A stretch of DNA of 64,000 nucleotides. It comes from Selenomonas sp. WCT3. Its GTDB lineage: Bacteria > Bacillota > Negativicutes > Selenomonadales > Selenomonadaceae. Position 1 is the stretch's first letter; every line of letters begins with the position of its first letter. The stretch is taken from contig FNCM01000002.1 in assembly GCA_900100835.1 (NCBI GenBank), forward strand, positions 124,001 to 188,000, in the 5' to 3' direction. Positions 8,091 to 16,445 of the stretch are shown in pieces. The notes under the pieces are model-generated. The model was not told the DNA's origin. It made no database searches and was given only the letters and a program-made list of their open reading frames with translations. The translations under genes were made by a program, and so were the position numbers.

Positions 8091-8762
8091 TTAAAGTACG
8101 GTCTTAACCGCCCTGTATACCTCGTCATGGATGGCCGCAATGCTGCGCGGCTCCCCGCCCTCACTGCAAATGACTTTTGACCAGTCATATTTAGCCGCCA
8201 GCTCCAAATAGGCGGCATGACAGCGGTGCAGATAGCCAGTATCCTTTTCGTGAATGTCCTTCTCCGTCCCCGTTTCCTTGGCCCGGGCCGCAATGAGCTT
8301 ATCGGCAACCTCCGGCGCCATGTCGAGGAATACGACTTTATCCGGCACAGGCAGGCCGATTTTCACAAACTCAAAATCCCAAAGCCAGTCGAGGAACGCT
8401 TCCCGCTCCTTGGCATCGGTGAGCTTCACCGCCTGATGAACCATGTTGCTGGTCGTGTAGCGGTCAGCCAGGATAATATCGCCGTTATCGTAGAATTCCT
8501 TCCACTTCATGCGGAAGGACGCATAGCGGTCGACAGCAAAAAATGTCGAGGCCGCAAAGGCGTTGACATCCTCGGCATGGCCGCCGAAATCCCCTCGCAG
8601 GTACATGCGCACCAGCATGGACGAATCGGCCGCGTAGTCGGGGAACTCGATGCGATGGACGCGATAGCCATCGCGAACCAAATGGTCATAAAGGGCCTTG
8701 GTCTGGGTGGCCTTGCCTGAGCCATCGCCAGCTTCTATAATAATGAGTTTTCCTTTGCTCAC
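8091..8762 (-). CDS. tmk: Thymidylate kinase
   Basis: A 223-residue P-loop kinase converting dTMP to dTDP. The P-loop is EAGDGSGKATQTKAL near residue 10; the usual family form is EGGDGSGKTT or similar, so Ala after the Lys is a variant. The DR motif is in LADRYTTSNMVHQ (about residue 95). The protein has a longer middle region than Bacillus Tmk, matching the longer thymidylate-kinase-like form found in Clostridia and Negativicutes. The start overlaps the decarboxylase stop by 4 bases. A related deoxynucleoside kinase activity cannot be excluded. Confidence 0.85.
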   Translation of the reverse strand: MSKGKLIIIEAGDGSGKATQTKALYDHLVRDGYRVHRIEFPDYAADSSMLVRMYLRGDFGGHAEDVNAFAASTFFAVDRYASFRMKWKEFYDNGDIILADRYTTSNMVHQAVKLTDAKEREAFLDWLWDFEFVKIGLPVPDKVVFLDMAPEVADKLIAARAKETGTEKDIHEKDTGYLHRCHAAYLELAAKYDWSKVICSEGGEPRSIAAIHDEVYRAVKTVL

Positions 8763-10240
8763 GATTCTTTCACTACCTTCAATGTCTTTAGATTGGTATC
8801 CTGGGGGCCCACCACTTTGAGTCCCAGCTTTTGCATGGCGCGGATATAGTCAAGACTTGACTGGTCAATTCTATCCCCCGGCGCCAGGATTGGAATCCCC
8901 GGCGGGTAGAACATCAGCTGCTCGGCTGCAATGCGGCCGGCAGCTTCTGCAAAGGGCACCTGCTCATAGTCAGCAAAGAACGCCGCCCGCGGCGTCATGC
9001 CAAGCACAGGCACAGCTGGCATAGCTGCCGGAACCGAGAATTGCTCTTTTCCCTTATAGCGGGCTGCCAGTTCCTTAAGCGCGGCCAAAAGTACCGCCGT
9101 CTCATGCTCCGTATCCGCATAGGAGATGATAAAGAGCAGATTATAGGCATCAGAAAGCTCGCACTGAATCTTATATTCATGGCGCAGGATTTCTTCTGCC
9201 TGGGGCCCGCTGATGCCAAGCTGGCGCAGGCTGACCGTAACCTTGGTAAGGTCTAGGCCAGATGCCCCCTCTGTCTGCAGGTAATCAGCACCAAAGGACC
9301 AGAGGCCGTCAATTCTATTGATATCCTGGCGAAGCTTTTCGGCAAGTTTTACCGCACGGCCAACTTTTTCGGCACCGTCTTCCGCCAGTTGCAAACGGGC
9401 GATATCCAGGGATGCCAGCAACAATTGATTGGGACTTGTCGACTGCAGCAGACTTGCCGCCTGACGGACACGCTCCGCATTGACCCGCGGCCCCTTTACC
9501 AGCAGCATCGAGGTCTGCGTCATGCTTCCCACAATTTTATGGGTGCTCTGGGCCGCCATATCGGCCCCGGCATCGATGGCCTGGAGCGGCAGAGCCTCAG
9601 AGAACTTCAGATGGGGGCCATGGGCTTCATCCACCAGCAGCAGCATGTTATGGGCATGCAGCTCGTCGGCAATGGCCTGCAAATCCACCGTTACGCCGTA
9701 ATAGGTGGGGTAAACCAGGGCCAGCGCCTTGGCCTCAGGATGGGCCGCAATGGCCTTTTTGATCTCGCTTAGGCGAAGGCCCATGGCAATACCCAGCCGC
9801 TCGTCGATTTCCGGCTGGATGAAGACAGGCTTTGCCCCCACCAGAATGATGCCGCCAATCATCGAACGATGTGCATTGCGCGGCACCAGCACCGTATCAC
9901 CAGGACGGAGCGCCGCCATCAGCATTGTATGGATGGCACCGCTCGTGCCGTTAATCATAAAATAGGCCGCATCGGCACCATAAAGCTCCGCGGCTAGTTC
10001 CTGCGCTTCGCGGATGCACATCGTCGGCTCATGGAGGTCGTCGAGTTCCTCCATCAGCGAGACTTCCTCGCGAAGTCCCTCCTCCGTAATGAGATTTTTG
10101 AGCAGTGGATGCGCGCCGAGCCCCTGTTTATGTCCCGGCGTATGAAAAGCGAGAGCGCCGTCTCGCGCGTAAGCCTGCATAGCCTCCGCAATCGGCGCTC
10201 TTAGCTGATTTGATTGGATTGAACGATCTTTTTTCATCAC
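8759..10240 (-). CDS. PLP-dependent Orn/Lys/Arg decarboxylase-family protein
   Basis: A 493-residue fold-type I PLP enzyme. The N terminus carries FHTPGHKQG, a family hallmark. LVDEAHGPHLKF (near residue 205) holds the PLP-ring Asp, and STHKIVGSMTQTSML (near residue 232) holds the PLP-binding Lys. It is a short SpeA/YaaO-like form without the N-terminal wing domain of the large inducible enzymes. The substrate (Arg, Lys or Orn) cannot be fixed from sequence. The gene lies in front of tmk, as YaaO does in Bacillus, and is translationally coupled to both neighbours by 4-base overlaps. Confidence 0.85.
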   Translation of the reverse strand: MMKKDRSIQSNQLRAPIAEAMQAYARDGALAFHTPGHKQGLGAHPLLKNLITEEGLREEVSLMEELDDLHEPTMCIREAQELAAELYGADAAYFMINGTSGAIHTMLMAALRPGDTVLVPRNAHRSMIGGIILVGAKPVFIQPEIDERLGIAMGLRLSEIKKAIAAHPEAKALALVYPTYYGVTVDLQAIADELHAHNMLLLVDEAHGPHLKFSEALPLQAIDAGADMAAQSTHKIVGSMTQTSMLLVKGPRVNAERVRQAASLLQSTSPNQLLLASLDIARLQLAEDGAEKVGRAVKLAEKLRQDINRIDGLWSFGADYLQTEGASGLDLTKVTVSLRQLGISGPQAEEILRHEYKIQCELSDAYNLLFIISYADTEHETAVLLAALKELAARYKGKEQFSVPAAMPAVPVLGMTPRAAFFADYEQVPFAEAAGRIAAEQLMFYPPGIPILAPGDRIDQSSLDYIRAMQKLGLKVVGPQDTNLKTLKVVKES

Positions 10241-11514
10241 GATTTTTTACCCTTATCGGGAGTGTTGATTACCTTTACCTCTTCCTTCTTGGCACCAGGA
10301 AGCTTGTTGGGTACGCGCAGATGTATGCGGGTGCCCTTGCCAATAGTAGACAGCACATTGAGGTCCGCACCGATAATCTTGGCGCGCTCCTTCATGCCCA
10401 TAATGCCAAACTGTCCGGCATGATCCGTACCATCTGCCAGGATTTCGCCCGCCGGAACATCGGGAATCTCGGGGTCAGCCTCCGCATCGAAGCCCTTGCC
10501 CTCATCCTCTACCAATACCGACAAGGCCTGCGGCTGGTATAACAGGCGAACCCGCGCCTTATCCGTTCCCGCGTGATGCGCGACATTGTTCAAAGCCTCC
10601 TGCACCACACGGAAAATGGCAATCTCTACGTGTTTCGGCAAATCATACGATTTGCCATCGACACTGAAATCCGTCGACAGAATGCCACGGGAAGCCAGCC
10701 GTCCCACCAGCTGATTGATTGCCGGGGCTAGTCCCAAGTCATCCAGCGCCATCGGACGCATGTCGAAGATAACCTGACGCACATTGCTCAAGCAGTCACG
10801 AATCTGCTGCCGCAGCTCCTGCAAGGTACGCTTAGCTTCTTCCGGGTCATAATCAATGAGTTTTTCCGCAATCGAGGTCTGAAAAATGAGGTTTGCCAAA
10901 TCCTGCGCCGGGCCATCGTGAATCTCTCGCGAGACACGATAGCGTTCCTCTTCCTGCGCCTTGATGATGCGCGCCCCAACGAACTTATCCTTTTGGACCG
11001 CTTCGATTTTCCAGACTACCCCGCTGACCTGCGAGCTCAAATACGAAAGCACCGAGCCAATCGCCAGTGCCAGATGCTCTGCCTGAACCAGCATCACCTG
11101 CAAATGGCGCAGGCGAAGTTCCAGTTTGTCACGCTGCTGTCGCAGGGCCTGTTCCTTCTCCCTCTCGACACCGAGCTCAACCTGGACGTTCTTGACTGCT
11201 TCATAGCTGGCACGGATTTTCTCTTCGGAATAATCCTGGAAATTGCCGCTGACCATGACCAGATGCTGTTTTTCCCGCTGCTCTTTCTTCGCCAGCTCAT
11301 CCACCCGGTCAATCGTCTGCCGCGCCTGCTCTTTTAATTCCTGCAGCTGCTTTTTACTATTTTCAACCTCTGTACGGGCTGTTTCGTATATTTCAAAAAT
11401 CTGCGATTTACTATTTTCAATCGTGTCAATGGTATTCGTCAGGATGCTTTTCAGGGAACCTTCCTTGATACCACCATTGCCATCCATCAGGGATTCATTG
11501 TTGAGGGCTGCCAT
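10237..11514 (-). CDS. DegS-like cytoplasmic sensor histidine kinase
   Basis: A 425-residue soluble kinase. Residues about 25-125 are a long charged coiled coil. The HisKA_3 box is EEERYRVSREIHDGPAQDL around residues 190-208, with the phosphorylated His in REIHDGPAQ. The HATPase domain follows (VQEALNNVAHHA as N box, VEDEGKGFD and GQFGIMGMKERA as G boxes). This matches DegS/NarL-type kinases. No response regulator gene is adjacent, so the partner must be elsewhere. The C-terminal 20 residues are Lys-rich. RBS GGGAGGAA precedes the ATG. The stop overlaps the decarboxylase start. Confidence 0.85.
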   Translation of the reverse strand: MAALNNESLMDGNGGIKEGSLKSILTNTIDTIENSKSQIFEIYETARTEVENSKKQLQELKEQARQTIDRVDELAKKEQREKQHLVMVSGNFQDYSEEKIRASYEAVKNVQVELGVEREKEQALRQQRDKLELRLRHLQVMLVQAEHLALAIGSVLSYLSSQVSGVVWKIEAVQKDKFVGARIIKAQEEERYRVSREIHDGPAQDLANLIFQTSIAEKLIDYDPEEAKRTLQELRQQIRDCLSNVRQVIFDMRPMALDDLGLAPAINQLVGRLASRGILSTDFSVDGKSYDLPKHVEIAIFRVVQEALNNVAHHAGTDKARVRLLYQPQALSVLVEDEGKGFDAEADPEIPDVPAGEILADGTDHAGQFGIMGMKERAKIIGADLNVLSTIGKGTRIHLRVPNKLPGAKKEEVKVINTPDKGKKS

Positions 11515-11531
11515 ACTGTTCCTCCCTATTT

Positions 11532-11735
11532 TTACTTCTTATGCCGCTTGTTAAACCAGCGAATTACCAGCAACCCCAAAATCGCTCCTGCCAAAATCTG
11601 CAAGTCCGACATCCTGAATAAGGAATCCGCTCCGTTTTCCTGGACCTTTGTATAAATTGCACCAATTACCAGCAATACCACCAGTAAATTGGATATTGCT
11701 TTGCCATGTTGTTTCAAGAAAGAAATACTGCTCAC
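11532..11735 (-). CDS. Small two-segment membrane protein
   Basis: A 67-residue protein not recognised by family. Two hydrophobic segments are seen (about residues 15-29 and 45-60), with a basic C terminus ending FNKRHKK. It is the first gene of the degS operon, 17 bases ahead of the kinase, so a role in sensing is possible but unproven. The start is odd. The only strong ribosome site, GGAGG at 11735-11739, overlaps the annotated GTG (11733-11735), which is too close to use. An in-frame ATT at 11724-11726 has ideal spacing, so the real protein may begin there with 64 residues. Confidence 0.6.
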   Translation of the reverse strand: MSSISFLKQHGKAISNLLVVLLVIGAIYTKVQENGADSLFRMSDLQILAGAILGLLVIRWFNKRHKK

Positions 11736-11775
11736 CTCCAGGTATGCACACTTATCCCAACTTACTCTCCTTTAA

Positions 11776-11803
11776 ATTTTACTATGAAAAATCGGGAAGT
11801 CAA
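11776..11803 (-). promoter_or_regulatory. Promoter of the degS-to-rsmA operon
   Basis: On the minus strand TTGACT, 16 bases, TAAAAT. Its -35 box is only 7 bases from the -35 box of the divergent promoter at 11811-11839, so the two may compete or share control. Confidence 0.65.
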
Positions 11804-11810
11804 GCGAGAC

Positions 11811-11839
11811 TTGCTTTTATCCCAAAATACCTTTAAAAT
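11811..11839 (+). promoter_or_regulatory. Promoter of the YgbA-family gene
   Basis: TTGCTT, 17 bases, TAAAAT, about 55 bases upstream of the ATG at 11894. A palindrome lies over the predicted start site. Confidence 0.7.
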
Positions 11840-11848
11840 AAAAGAAGT

Positions 11849-11862
11849 GTCAAAACTTTGAC
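11849..11862. promoter_or_regulatory. Palindromic operator candidate at the YgbA-family promoter
   Basis: GTCAAA-AC-TTTGAC is a perfect 6-2-6 inverted repeat about 10 bases downstream of the -10 box, a classic place for a repressor. Confidence 0.5.
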
Positions 11863-11893
11863 CCATTTCTAACATACTGAAAGGTGATTCAAT

Positions 11894-12355
11894 ATGAGCA
11901 TTTTTTCTCGTTTCTTGCCGACAAGGAAACCGGTAGAAATAAAGAACAACATCCCGAAAGAAAAAGCCAACATCCGCAAGACCTTCGGCATCTATTGCCA
12001 TAGCCATCACAAAACTTCCGGCGATGCGCTTTGCCCCAAATGCACAGCACTACTCGCCACGGTTATGACGAAGATGAACCGCTGCCCGTACGGTATCACC
12101 AAACCAATCTGCGATCGTTGTGACCGCACCGTCAACTGCTTTGGCTCCAAACAGGCCCAGGAATTCCTGCATGTCATGGGTTCCAGTCAGAAGCGCATGT
12201 TCCTGCGCCACCCCATCATGGCTTTCAAACACAAACTGGCCAGCATGGGCGTTGATTATGCCAAATATCAGCAGGCCAAAAAAATCGACGACAAGGTCAA
12301 AGCCAAAGAAGAAGCGTCCAAGAAACGCGCAAAAGACAGAAAAGCAAAAAAATAA
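11894..12355 (+). CDS. YgbA-family protein (nitrous oxide-stimulated promoter family)
   Basis: A 153-residue protein. Residues about 28-110 match the YgbA_NO family: CHSHHKT, then LCPKC, MNRCPYG, KPICDRC and VNCF, ending in MFLRHPIMAFKHK. The seven or so conserved Cys and His suggest metal or iron-sulfur handling. Family members are induced by nitric oxide in enterobacteria. This copy has an extra Lys/Ala-rich tail of about 30 residues (KAKEEASKKRAKDRKAKK). Single gene with its own promoter, palindrome and terminator, and divergent from the degS operon. Confidence 0.8.
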   Translation: MSIFSRFLPTRKPVEIKNNIPKEKANIRKTFGIYCHSHHKTSGDALCPKCTALLATVMTKMNRCPYGITKPICDRCDRTVNCFGSKQAQEFLHVMGSSQKRMFLRHPIMAFKHKLASMGVDYAKYQQAKKIDDKVKAKEEASKKRAKDRKAKK

Positions 12356-12370
12356 CCAGCTGAAATACAG

Positions 12371-12404
12371 CGCCCCGTTGACCTATTTGCCAACGGGGCG
12401 TTTT
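12371..12404 (+). terminator. Terminator of the YgbA-family gene
   Basis: CGCCCCGTTG (12371-12380) pairs with CAACGGGGCG (12391-12400) and is followed by TTTT. Confidence 0.85.
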
Positions 12405-12416
12405 CTATCATTACGC

Positions 12417-12458
12417 AAAAAGTCCGAGGACTCTTCGCCGCGAGTCCTCGGACTTTTT
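12417..12458 (-). terminator. Terminator downstream of the ftsW-like gene (two-way)
   Basis: A 17-bp perfect stem, AAAAAGTCCGAGGACTC with its complement at 12442-12458, around an 8-base loop. A and T runs on both sides allow either direction. It ends the regulator-trmB-ftsW unit. Confidence 0.85.
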
Positions 12459-12469
12459 ATCGCTGATAT

Positions 12470-13654
12470 TTATTTTACCAAATGCAAGGAAGGGCGTTCT
12501 TCCTTGTCTTTTTTTTCTTCCGAATCGGATTGCTTCGAGGCAAACTTAGGCTGTGGCTTGTGCCCATGGTCGCAGATGTTCAGCAGGATTCCCATGGCAA
12601 TCATCGTGACCAGCAGGGAAGATCCGCCATAGCTGATAAAGGGCAGCGGTACACCGACGACAGCGAACATGCCGCCAACCATGGCCATATTCGCCAAAGC
12701 CTGTCCCAAGATGAGCAGCATGATGCCCGTAGCCAAAATCTGTCCGAATTCATCTTCTGCTCGATTCGCAATGCGGACACAAAAGAAAATCATCAAGGCG
12801 AACAACAGGAAAACCATCAAGGCACCGACATAGCCATGCTCCTGACAGAAGATCGCGAACGCAAAATCCGTATGGGCCTCAGGCAGATACTCGTATTTGC
12901 TGACGCCATCGCCAAGCCCCATGCCCCAAAAGCCACCAGAGCCGATAGTCGACAACGACTGAACGGTCTGATAACCGATTCCCTGCGCATCCGACCATGG
13001 GTCAAGCATGATCTTGATTCGGTTCAAGCGATAGGGCTGCAGGAAAATCAAACCTACGACACCGGCTAGGACAACAGCTCCCATGCGAACGATTTTCATA
13101 ACGTTCATCCCGGCTACCACGGACATGATAAGCGGCACACCGCAAATAATCGCCGCCGTTCCCAAATCCGGTTCCAACTCCGTAAGACCGGCCATAACCG
13201 CGATAATACCATACTGCAGATTGACGACGGATATCTCTTTGCCCCGTTTTATCTGACTGGCCAAAACCGCCGCTGCCAGCATCAGGCTGAGCAATTTGGC
13301 AAACTCCGCCGGCTGGAAGGCGATAGCACCGACGCCCAGCCAACGCTTAGCACCATTGACGCTGTTTCCCACCACAAGAACGGCCGCCAGCGACACAAGC
13401 ATCACCATCAGCAGCATCGGCATCCAGTTGCGCCAGCGCCGGTAATTGATGCGCCGGCAAACCAGAAAAGCAATCAACCCAATTCCGAGCCAAATCGTAT
13501 GGCGAATCAAAAAGTGATACGGTGTCTCATAATCGATTGTCGACAGGACGAAACTAGAACTAAAAACGTTAATCGTCCCCAAGACCAAGAGAATAACCAT
13601 GATGACGATGATCGGTTCTGCATCATTGCTCCACAGGGTCTTCCTTATCCGCAT
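12470..13654 (-). CDS. ftsW: FtsW/RodA/SpoVE-type SEDS glycan polymerase
   Basis: A 394-residue protein with about ten transmembrane segments. The family core GAKRWLGVGAIAFQPAEFAK (near residue 105) and the C-terminal GVPLPFISYGGSSLL are diagnostic. TELEPDLGTAAI carries the conserved Asp. SEDS proteins polymerise lipid II together with a class b PBP. FtsW rather than RodA fits the charged cytoplasmic tail, but no PBP or division gene is adjacent, so the septal or elongation role is inferred. Starts at ATG with a GGGGG ribosome site, 12 bases after trmB. Confidence 0.9.
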   Translation of the reverse strand: MRIRKTLWSNDAEPIIVIMVILLVLGTINVFSSSFVLSTIDYETPYHFLIRHTIWLGIGLIAFLVCRRINYRRWRNWMPMLLMVMLVSLAAVLVVGNSVNGAKRWLGVGAIAFQPAEFAKLLSLMLAAAVLASQIKRGKEISVVNLQYGIIAVMAGLTELEPDLGTAAIICGVPLIMSVVAGMNVMKIVRMGAVVLAGVVGLIFLQPYRLNRIKIMLDPWSDAQGIGYQTVQSLSTIGSGGFWGMGLGDGVSKYEYLPEAHTDFAFAIFCQEHGYVGALMVFLLFALMIFFCVRIANRAEDEFGQILATGIMLLILGQALANMAMVGGMFAVVGVPLPFISYGGSSLLVTMIAMGILLNICDHGHKPQPKFASKQSDSEEKKDKEERPSLHLVK

Positions 13655-13666
13655 GATATTGCCCCC

Positions 13667-14317
13667 TTACGGAAAGATAACCTCACAGCGGTTAATCTTC
13701 TCACCAAAACCGCTGAACTTGCGTTCATACTCGGTCATGATGTTGTCGGGACGGTTCTCGGCATGAAGGTCAAACGAAACATCGCGGACCGGCAATTTTG
13801 CTTCCTCGAACTGCTCCAGCGAAAAATCGAAGAGTGGACGATTATCCGTCTTGAAGTGAAGCTCCCCTGGCTTCTTCAGCAATCGGCGGTATTTCTCCAA
13901 AAAGCCCACATGAGTCAAGCGGCGTTTCGCGTGACGCTTCTTCGGCCATGGGTCACAGAAATTGATGTAGAACCGATCTACCTCATCTTCCGCAAAGATG
14001 TTTTCGATATTGTTGATATCAAAAACGAGCAGACGCACATTGGTAAGTTCCTTTTCCGCAATCTTCTTGGCAGCGGAATAGAGCACATCCTGCTGAGCTT
14101 CAATGCCAATGTAGTTGATATCGGGGTTGCGCTCTGCCAGCTGGCTGATGAAATCGCCTTTTCCCGTTCCCAATTCAACATGAAGCGGTGCCTGACGGCC
14201 AAAAATCTCCGCCCATTTCCCCTTTTTCTCTTCACCAATCTCCTGATCGCGGCTGATGACAAATGCATCAAATTCGTGGATTGCCTCATCCACCCAGGGT
14301 TTTCTTCTTAAACGCAC
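13667..14317 (-). CDS. trmB: tRNA (guanine-N7)-methyltransferase
   Basis: A 216-residue Rossmann-fold methyltransferase that makes m7G46 in tRNA. Seen: VELGTGKGDFI (SAM site, about residue 46), INYIGIEAQ, FINFCDPWPKKRHAKRRLTH (about 120-140) with the DPWPKKRH signature, and GELHFKTDN near residue 152. Length is normal. The start is GTG at 14315-14317 with an AAAGGAG site. It lies 21 bases after the AAA+ regulator, so it is probably cotranscribed with it and with ftsW. Confidence 0.95.
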   Translation of the reverse strand: MRLRRKPWVDEAIHEFDAFVISRDQEIGEEKKGKWAEIFGRQAPLHVELGTGKGDFISQLAERNPDINYIGIEAQQDVLYSAAKKIAEKELTNVRLLVFDINNIENIFAEDEVDRFYINFCDPWPKKRHAKRRLTHVGFLEKYRRLLKKPGELHFKTDNRPLFDFSLEQFEEAKLPVRDVSFDLHAENRPDNIMTEYERKFSGFGEKINRCEVIFP

Positions 14318-14338
14318 AATCTTGCTCCTTTATCCTCG

Positions 14339-16255
14339 TTATTTCTTCTCCAGGCCATATTTCTTGAGGTAACGATACAGCGTAACACGGCTGACATTCA
14401 AGAGGTTTGCCAAGCGGCTGACATTCCCACCGGCTGCCTGCCAAGCCTTGACGAATACCTCTTTATCTTCTTTCCATTTGTTATCGGGTTTAACATCGCC
14501 CATCAGGCTGATGTTAGCCGGGCCGATTTCAGCTCCCGGCGTATTGAAGAACGCATACTCCAACACGCTTTGCAACTGCTTGATGTTGCCTGGCCAATCG
14601 TATTCTTCCAGAACTTTCTCCGTCTCCGGCAGAATGCGTTTCGACTCCATCTGATGCTGTTCGGCCAGCTCGCCGATAATATGACGGGCAAGCGCTGGGA
14701 TATCTTCCCGACGGCTTCTAAGGGCCGGCACGCGAACCACGCTGCGGCTCACAATGTCATAGAGCTCACGTGCAAAGAGGCCGCGCTCGGTAAGGCGTTT
14801 GAGATCGCTGTCGCACGCCGCGATGATGCGGACATCAATCGTGCGCTCGACGGATTCGCCCACACGGCAAGCCTTGCCTTCATCCAAGGCACGCGCCAGC
14901 TGCTGGGCAATGTTCTTCGGCATTTTCTCGATCTCGTCGAGGAACAGCGTACCACCCGAAGCCAGTTCCAGACGTCCCTGATGGCTAACCTCTGGATTCA
15001 GCATGACACCGAAAAGCTCCTGCTCGAGAAGTTCCGGCGTAGCATCGCCGCAGCGAAGCGTGATAAGCGGACCTGCGGCGCGCGAGCTTGCCTGATGGAT
15101 ACCATGCGCCATGCGCTGCTTGCCGGTACCAGCCTCACCCTGAATCAATACATGATGGTGGTTCTTGGCAACGCGGGCCGCCTTATTGCGAACACTCTGG
15201 AACGTCGAACCGTCACCGACCATGGAGTTGAGGCTGTATTTTGCCGTGTAGCCAGCGGCATGTGCCACCAGGGTACGCAAATCTTCAATCGGCATGGAGA
15301 CGACAACGACGCTCTGAACCGCCTGATCCTCATCCCGTTCCAACGGTACCACCGTCGTAATATCTTCATACGTCTTAGCCGGCGTAATCCAAGTGACTTC
15401 TTTATTGTAGGACGGCACCCCACGGAATCCCTTGTAGATTGGGGTGTGCTGATAGTTCATGATGACATCGTTGAGGTTGGACGTATGGCGGCCGGCCTCA
15501 TTCTTCTTCGCACCGATGCCCTCAAGGCGCGTATGACCGAGCTGGTTTGCATAAGCGACCTCACCACCTGGCATGACATGATAGACGGCAAACGGCGTTG
15601 CGTCGAGGATTGCCTCCTCGGCCTTGATGCGCATTGCCTCAGTCAGATGCTCCTCCAATGCGGTCTTCATCGTCAAGAGCAGCGAAATGACCGCATCCTG
15701 CGGCATCGCAATCTGCTCCATCGATACCAGCGTGATGATGTAATGGAACTCACCATTTACCTTGACTGGCGCCGAGCAAGCGTCACCGAGCTGACACTCT
15801 TTGACCCACATCTCCGGTCCAAACATCCAGAATGGCGTCTGATGCTCGTAAGCAATGCAGATGGACGACGTACCGACTTCTTCTACACCGACACGGGTTC
15901 CTTCGATTTCTCCCGGCGTCATTTGGTAAAACGGCAGCGAATAGCTCTTGAGCACCGTGCAGTCTGCATCGACGAGCAACAGACTCAGATTGTACTCCTG
16001 GAAAAATTCGCGAATCCCTTCGCTGAGTTTGCTCAAGTAATCAATCGCATCGCGGTGCTTGTTCTGCAGCTCCAAGAATTCCTCCTTGGACAGCTTGTGC
16101 TCCACTTCCATTTTCTCGCGATTGATGGCAAGACTCTGGCTCTTTTTCCAGGACTCCGCCACCCAAGGATGGACGTTCGGGTCGAGTATCCCCTCTTCCG
16201 TGAATTTCTGATAATAAGCTTCGAGTTTGCTTCTGCTGCGATGTTCTCTAATCAT
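14339..16255 (-). CDS. DhaR/AcoR-like AAA+ regulator with GAF and PAS sensors, lacking GAFTGA
   Basis: A 638-residue regulator. GAF-like sensor about residues 75-220, PAS about 225-330, AAA+ about 350-575 with Walker A GEAGTGKQRMA and Walker B GGTLFLDEIE (GG at 433-434), and a Fis-type HTH at the end (NVSRLANLLNVSRVTLYRYL). The region after ELFG, where sigma-54 activators carry GAFTGA, reads VMLNPEVSHQGRLE. It is four residues short and has no GAFTGA, so the protein probably does not open sigma-54 promoters. E. coli DhaR is a known precedent with sigma-70. Effector and targets are unknown. Confidence 0.85.
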   Translation of the reverse strand: MIREHRSRSKLEAYYQKFTEEGILDPNVHPWVAESWKKSQSLAINREKMEVEHKLSKEEFLELQNKHRDAIDYLSKLSEGIREFFQEYNLSLLLVDADCTVLKSYSLPFYQMTPGEIEGTRVGVEEVGTSSICIAYEHQTPFWMFGPEMWVKECQLGDACSAPVKVNGEFHYIITLVSMEQIAMPQDAVISLLLTMKTALEEHLTEAMRIKAEEAILDATPFAVYHVMPGGEVAYANQLGHTRLEGIGAKKNEAGRHTSNLNDVIMNYQHTPIYKGFRGVPSYNKEVTWITPAKTYEDITTVVPLERDEDQAVQSVVVVSMPIEDLRTLVAHAAGYTAKYSLNSMVGDGSTFQSVRNKAARVAKNHHHVLIQGEAGTGKQRMAHGIHQASSRAAGPLITLRCGDATPELLEQELFGVMLNPEVSHQGRLELASGGTLFLDEIEKMPKNIAQQLARALDEGKACRVGESVERTIDVRIIAACDSDLKRLTERGLFARELYDIVSRSVVRVPALRSRREDIPALARHIIGELAEQHQMESKRILPETEKVLEEYDWPGNIKQLQSVLEYAFFNTPGAEIGPANISLMGDVKPDNKWKEDKEVFVKAWQAAGGNVSRLANLLNVSRVTLYRYLKKYGLEKK

Positions 16256-16287
16256 AGCTCAGCCTCCTGTTAATCCTCTATTTCCTT

Positions 16288-16306
16288 TTCCGGATCTCTT
16301 CCGGAA
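16288..16306. promoter_or_regulatory. Palindrome in the leader of the AAA+ regulator gene
   Basis: TTCCGGA-TCTCT-TCCGGAA is a perfect 7-5-7 inverted repeat, 33 bases upstream of the start codon and downstream of the promoter at 16337-16365. It may be an autoregulation site. Confidence 0.5.
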
Positions 16307-16336
16307 TTTTCTCGTTTCGTAAATATCGTAACTTAC

Positions 16337-16365
16337 ATTTTACCAAGCATCCCGTTATCATGCAA
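16337..16365 (-). promoter_or_regulatory. Promoter of the AAA+ regulator-trmB-ftsW unit
   Basis: On the minus strand TTGCAT, 17 bases, TAAAAT, giving a leader of about 75 bases. Confidence 0.7.
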
Positions 16366-16445
16366 TTCCTTTTGTCCTATTTCCCAGCAAAATCTATAAA
16401 TTTGACTCGCTAAAAAGAACAAACTTCAAATAACCGCCGATGTGG

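Noticed and set aside
11551..11751. 66-codon alternative minus-strand frame over the small membrane gene
   Set aside because: Lacks the membrane-helix pattern and a sensible ribosome site position.
14570..16273. 567-codon plus-strand open frame opposite the AAA+ regulator
   Set aside because: Antisense shadow of a gene with clear domains on the other strand; no promoter or ribosome site.
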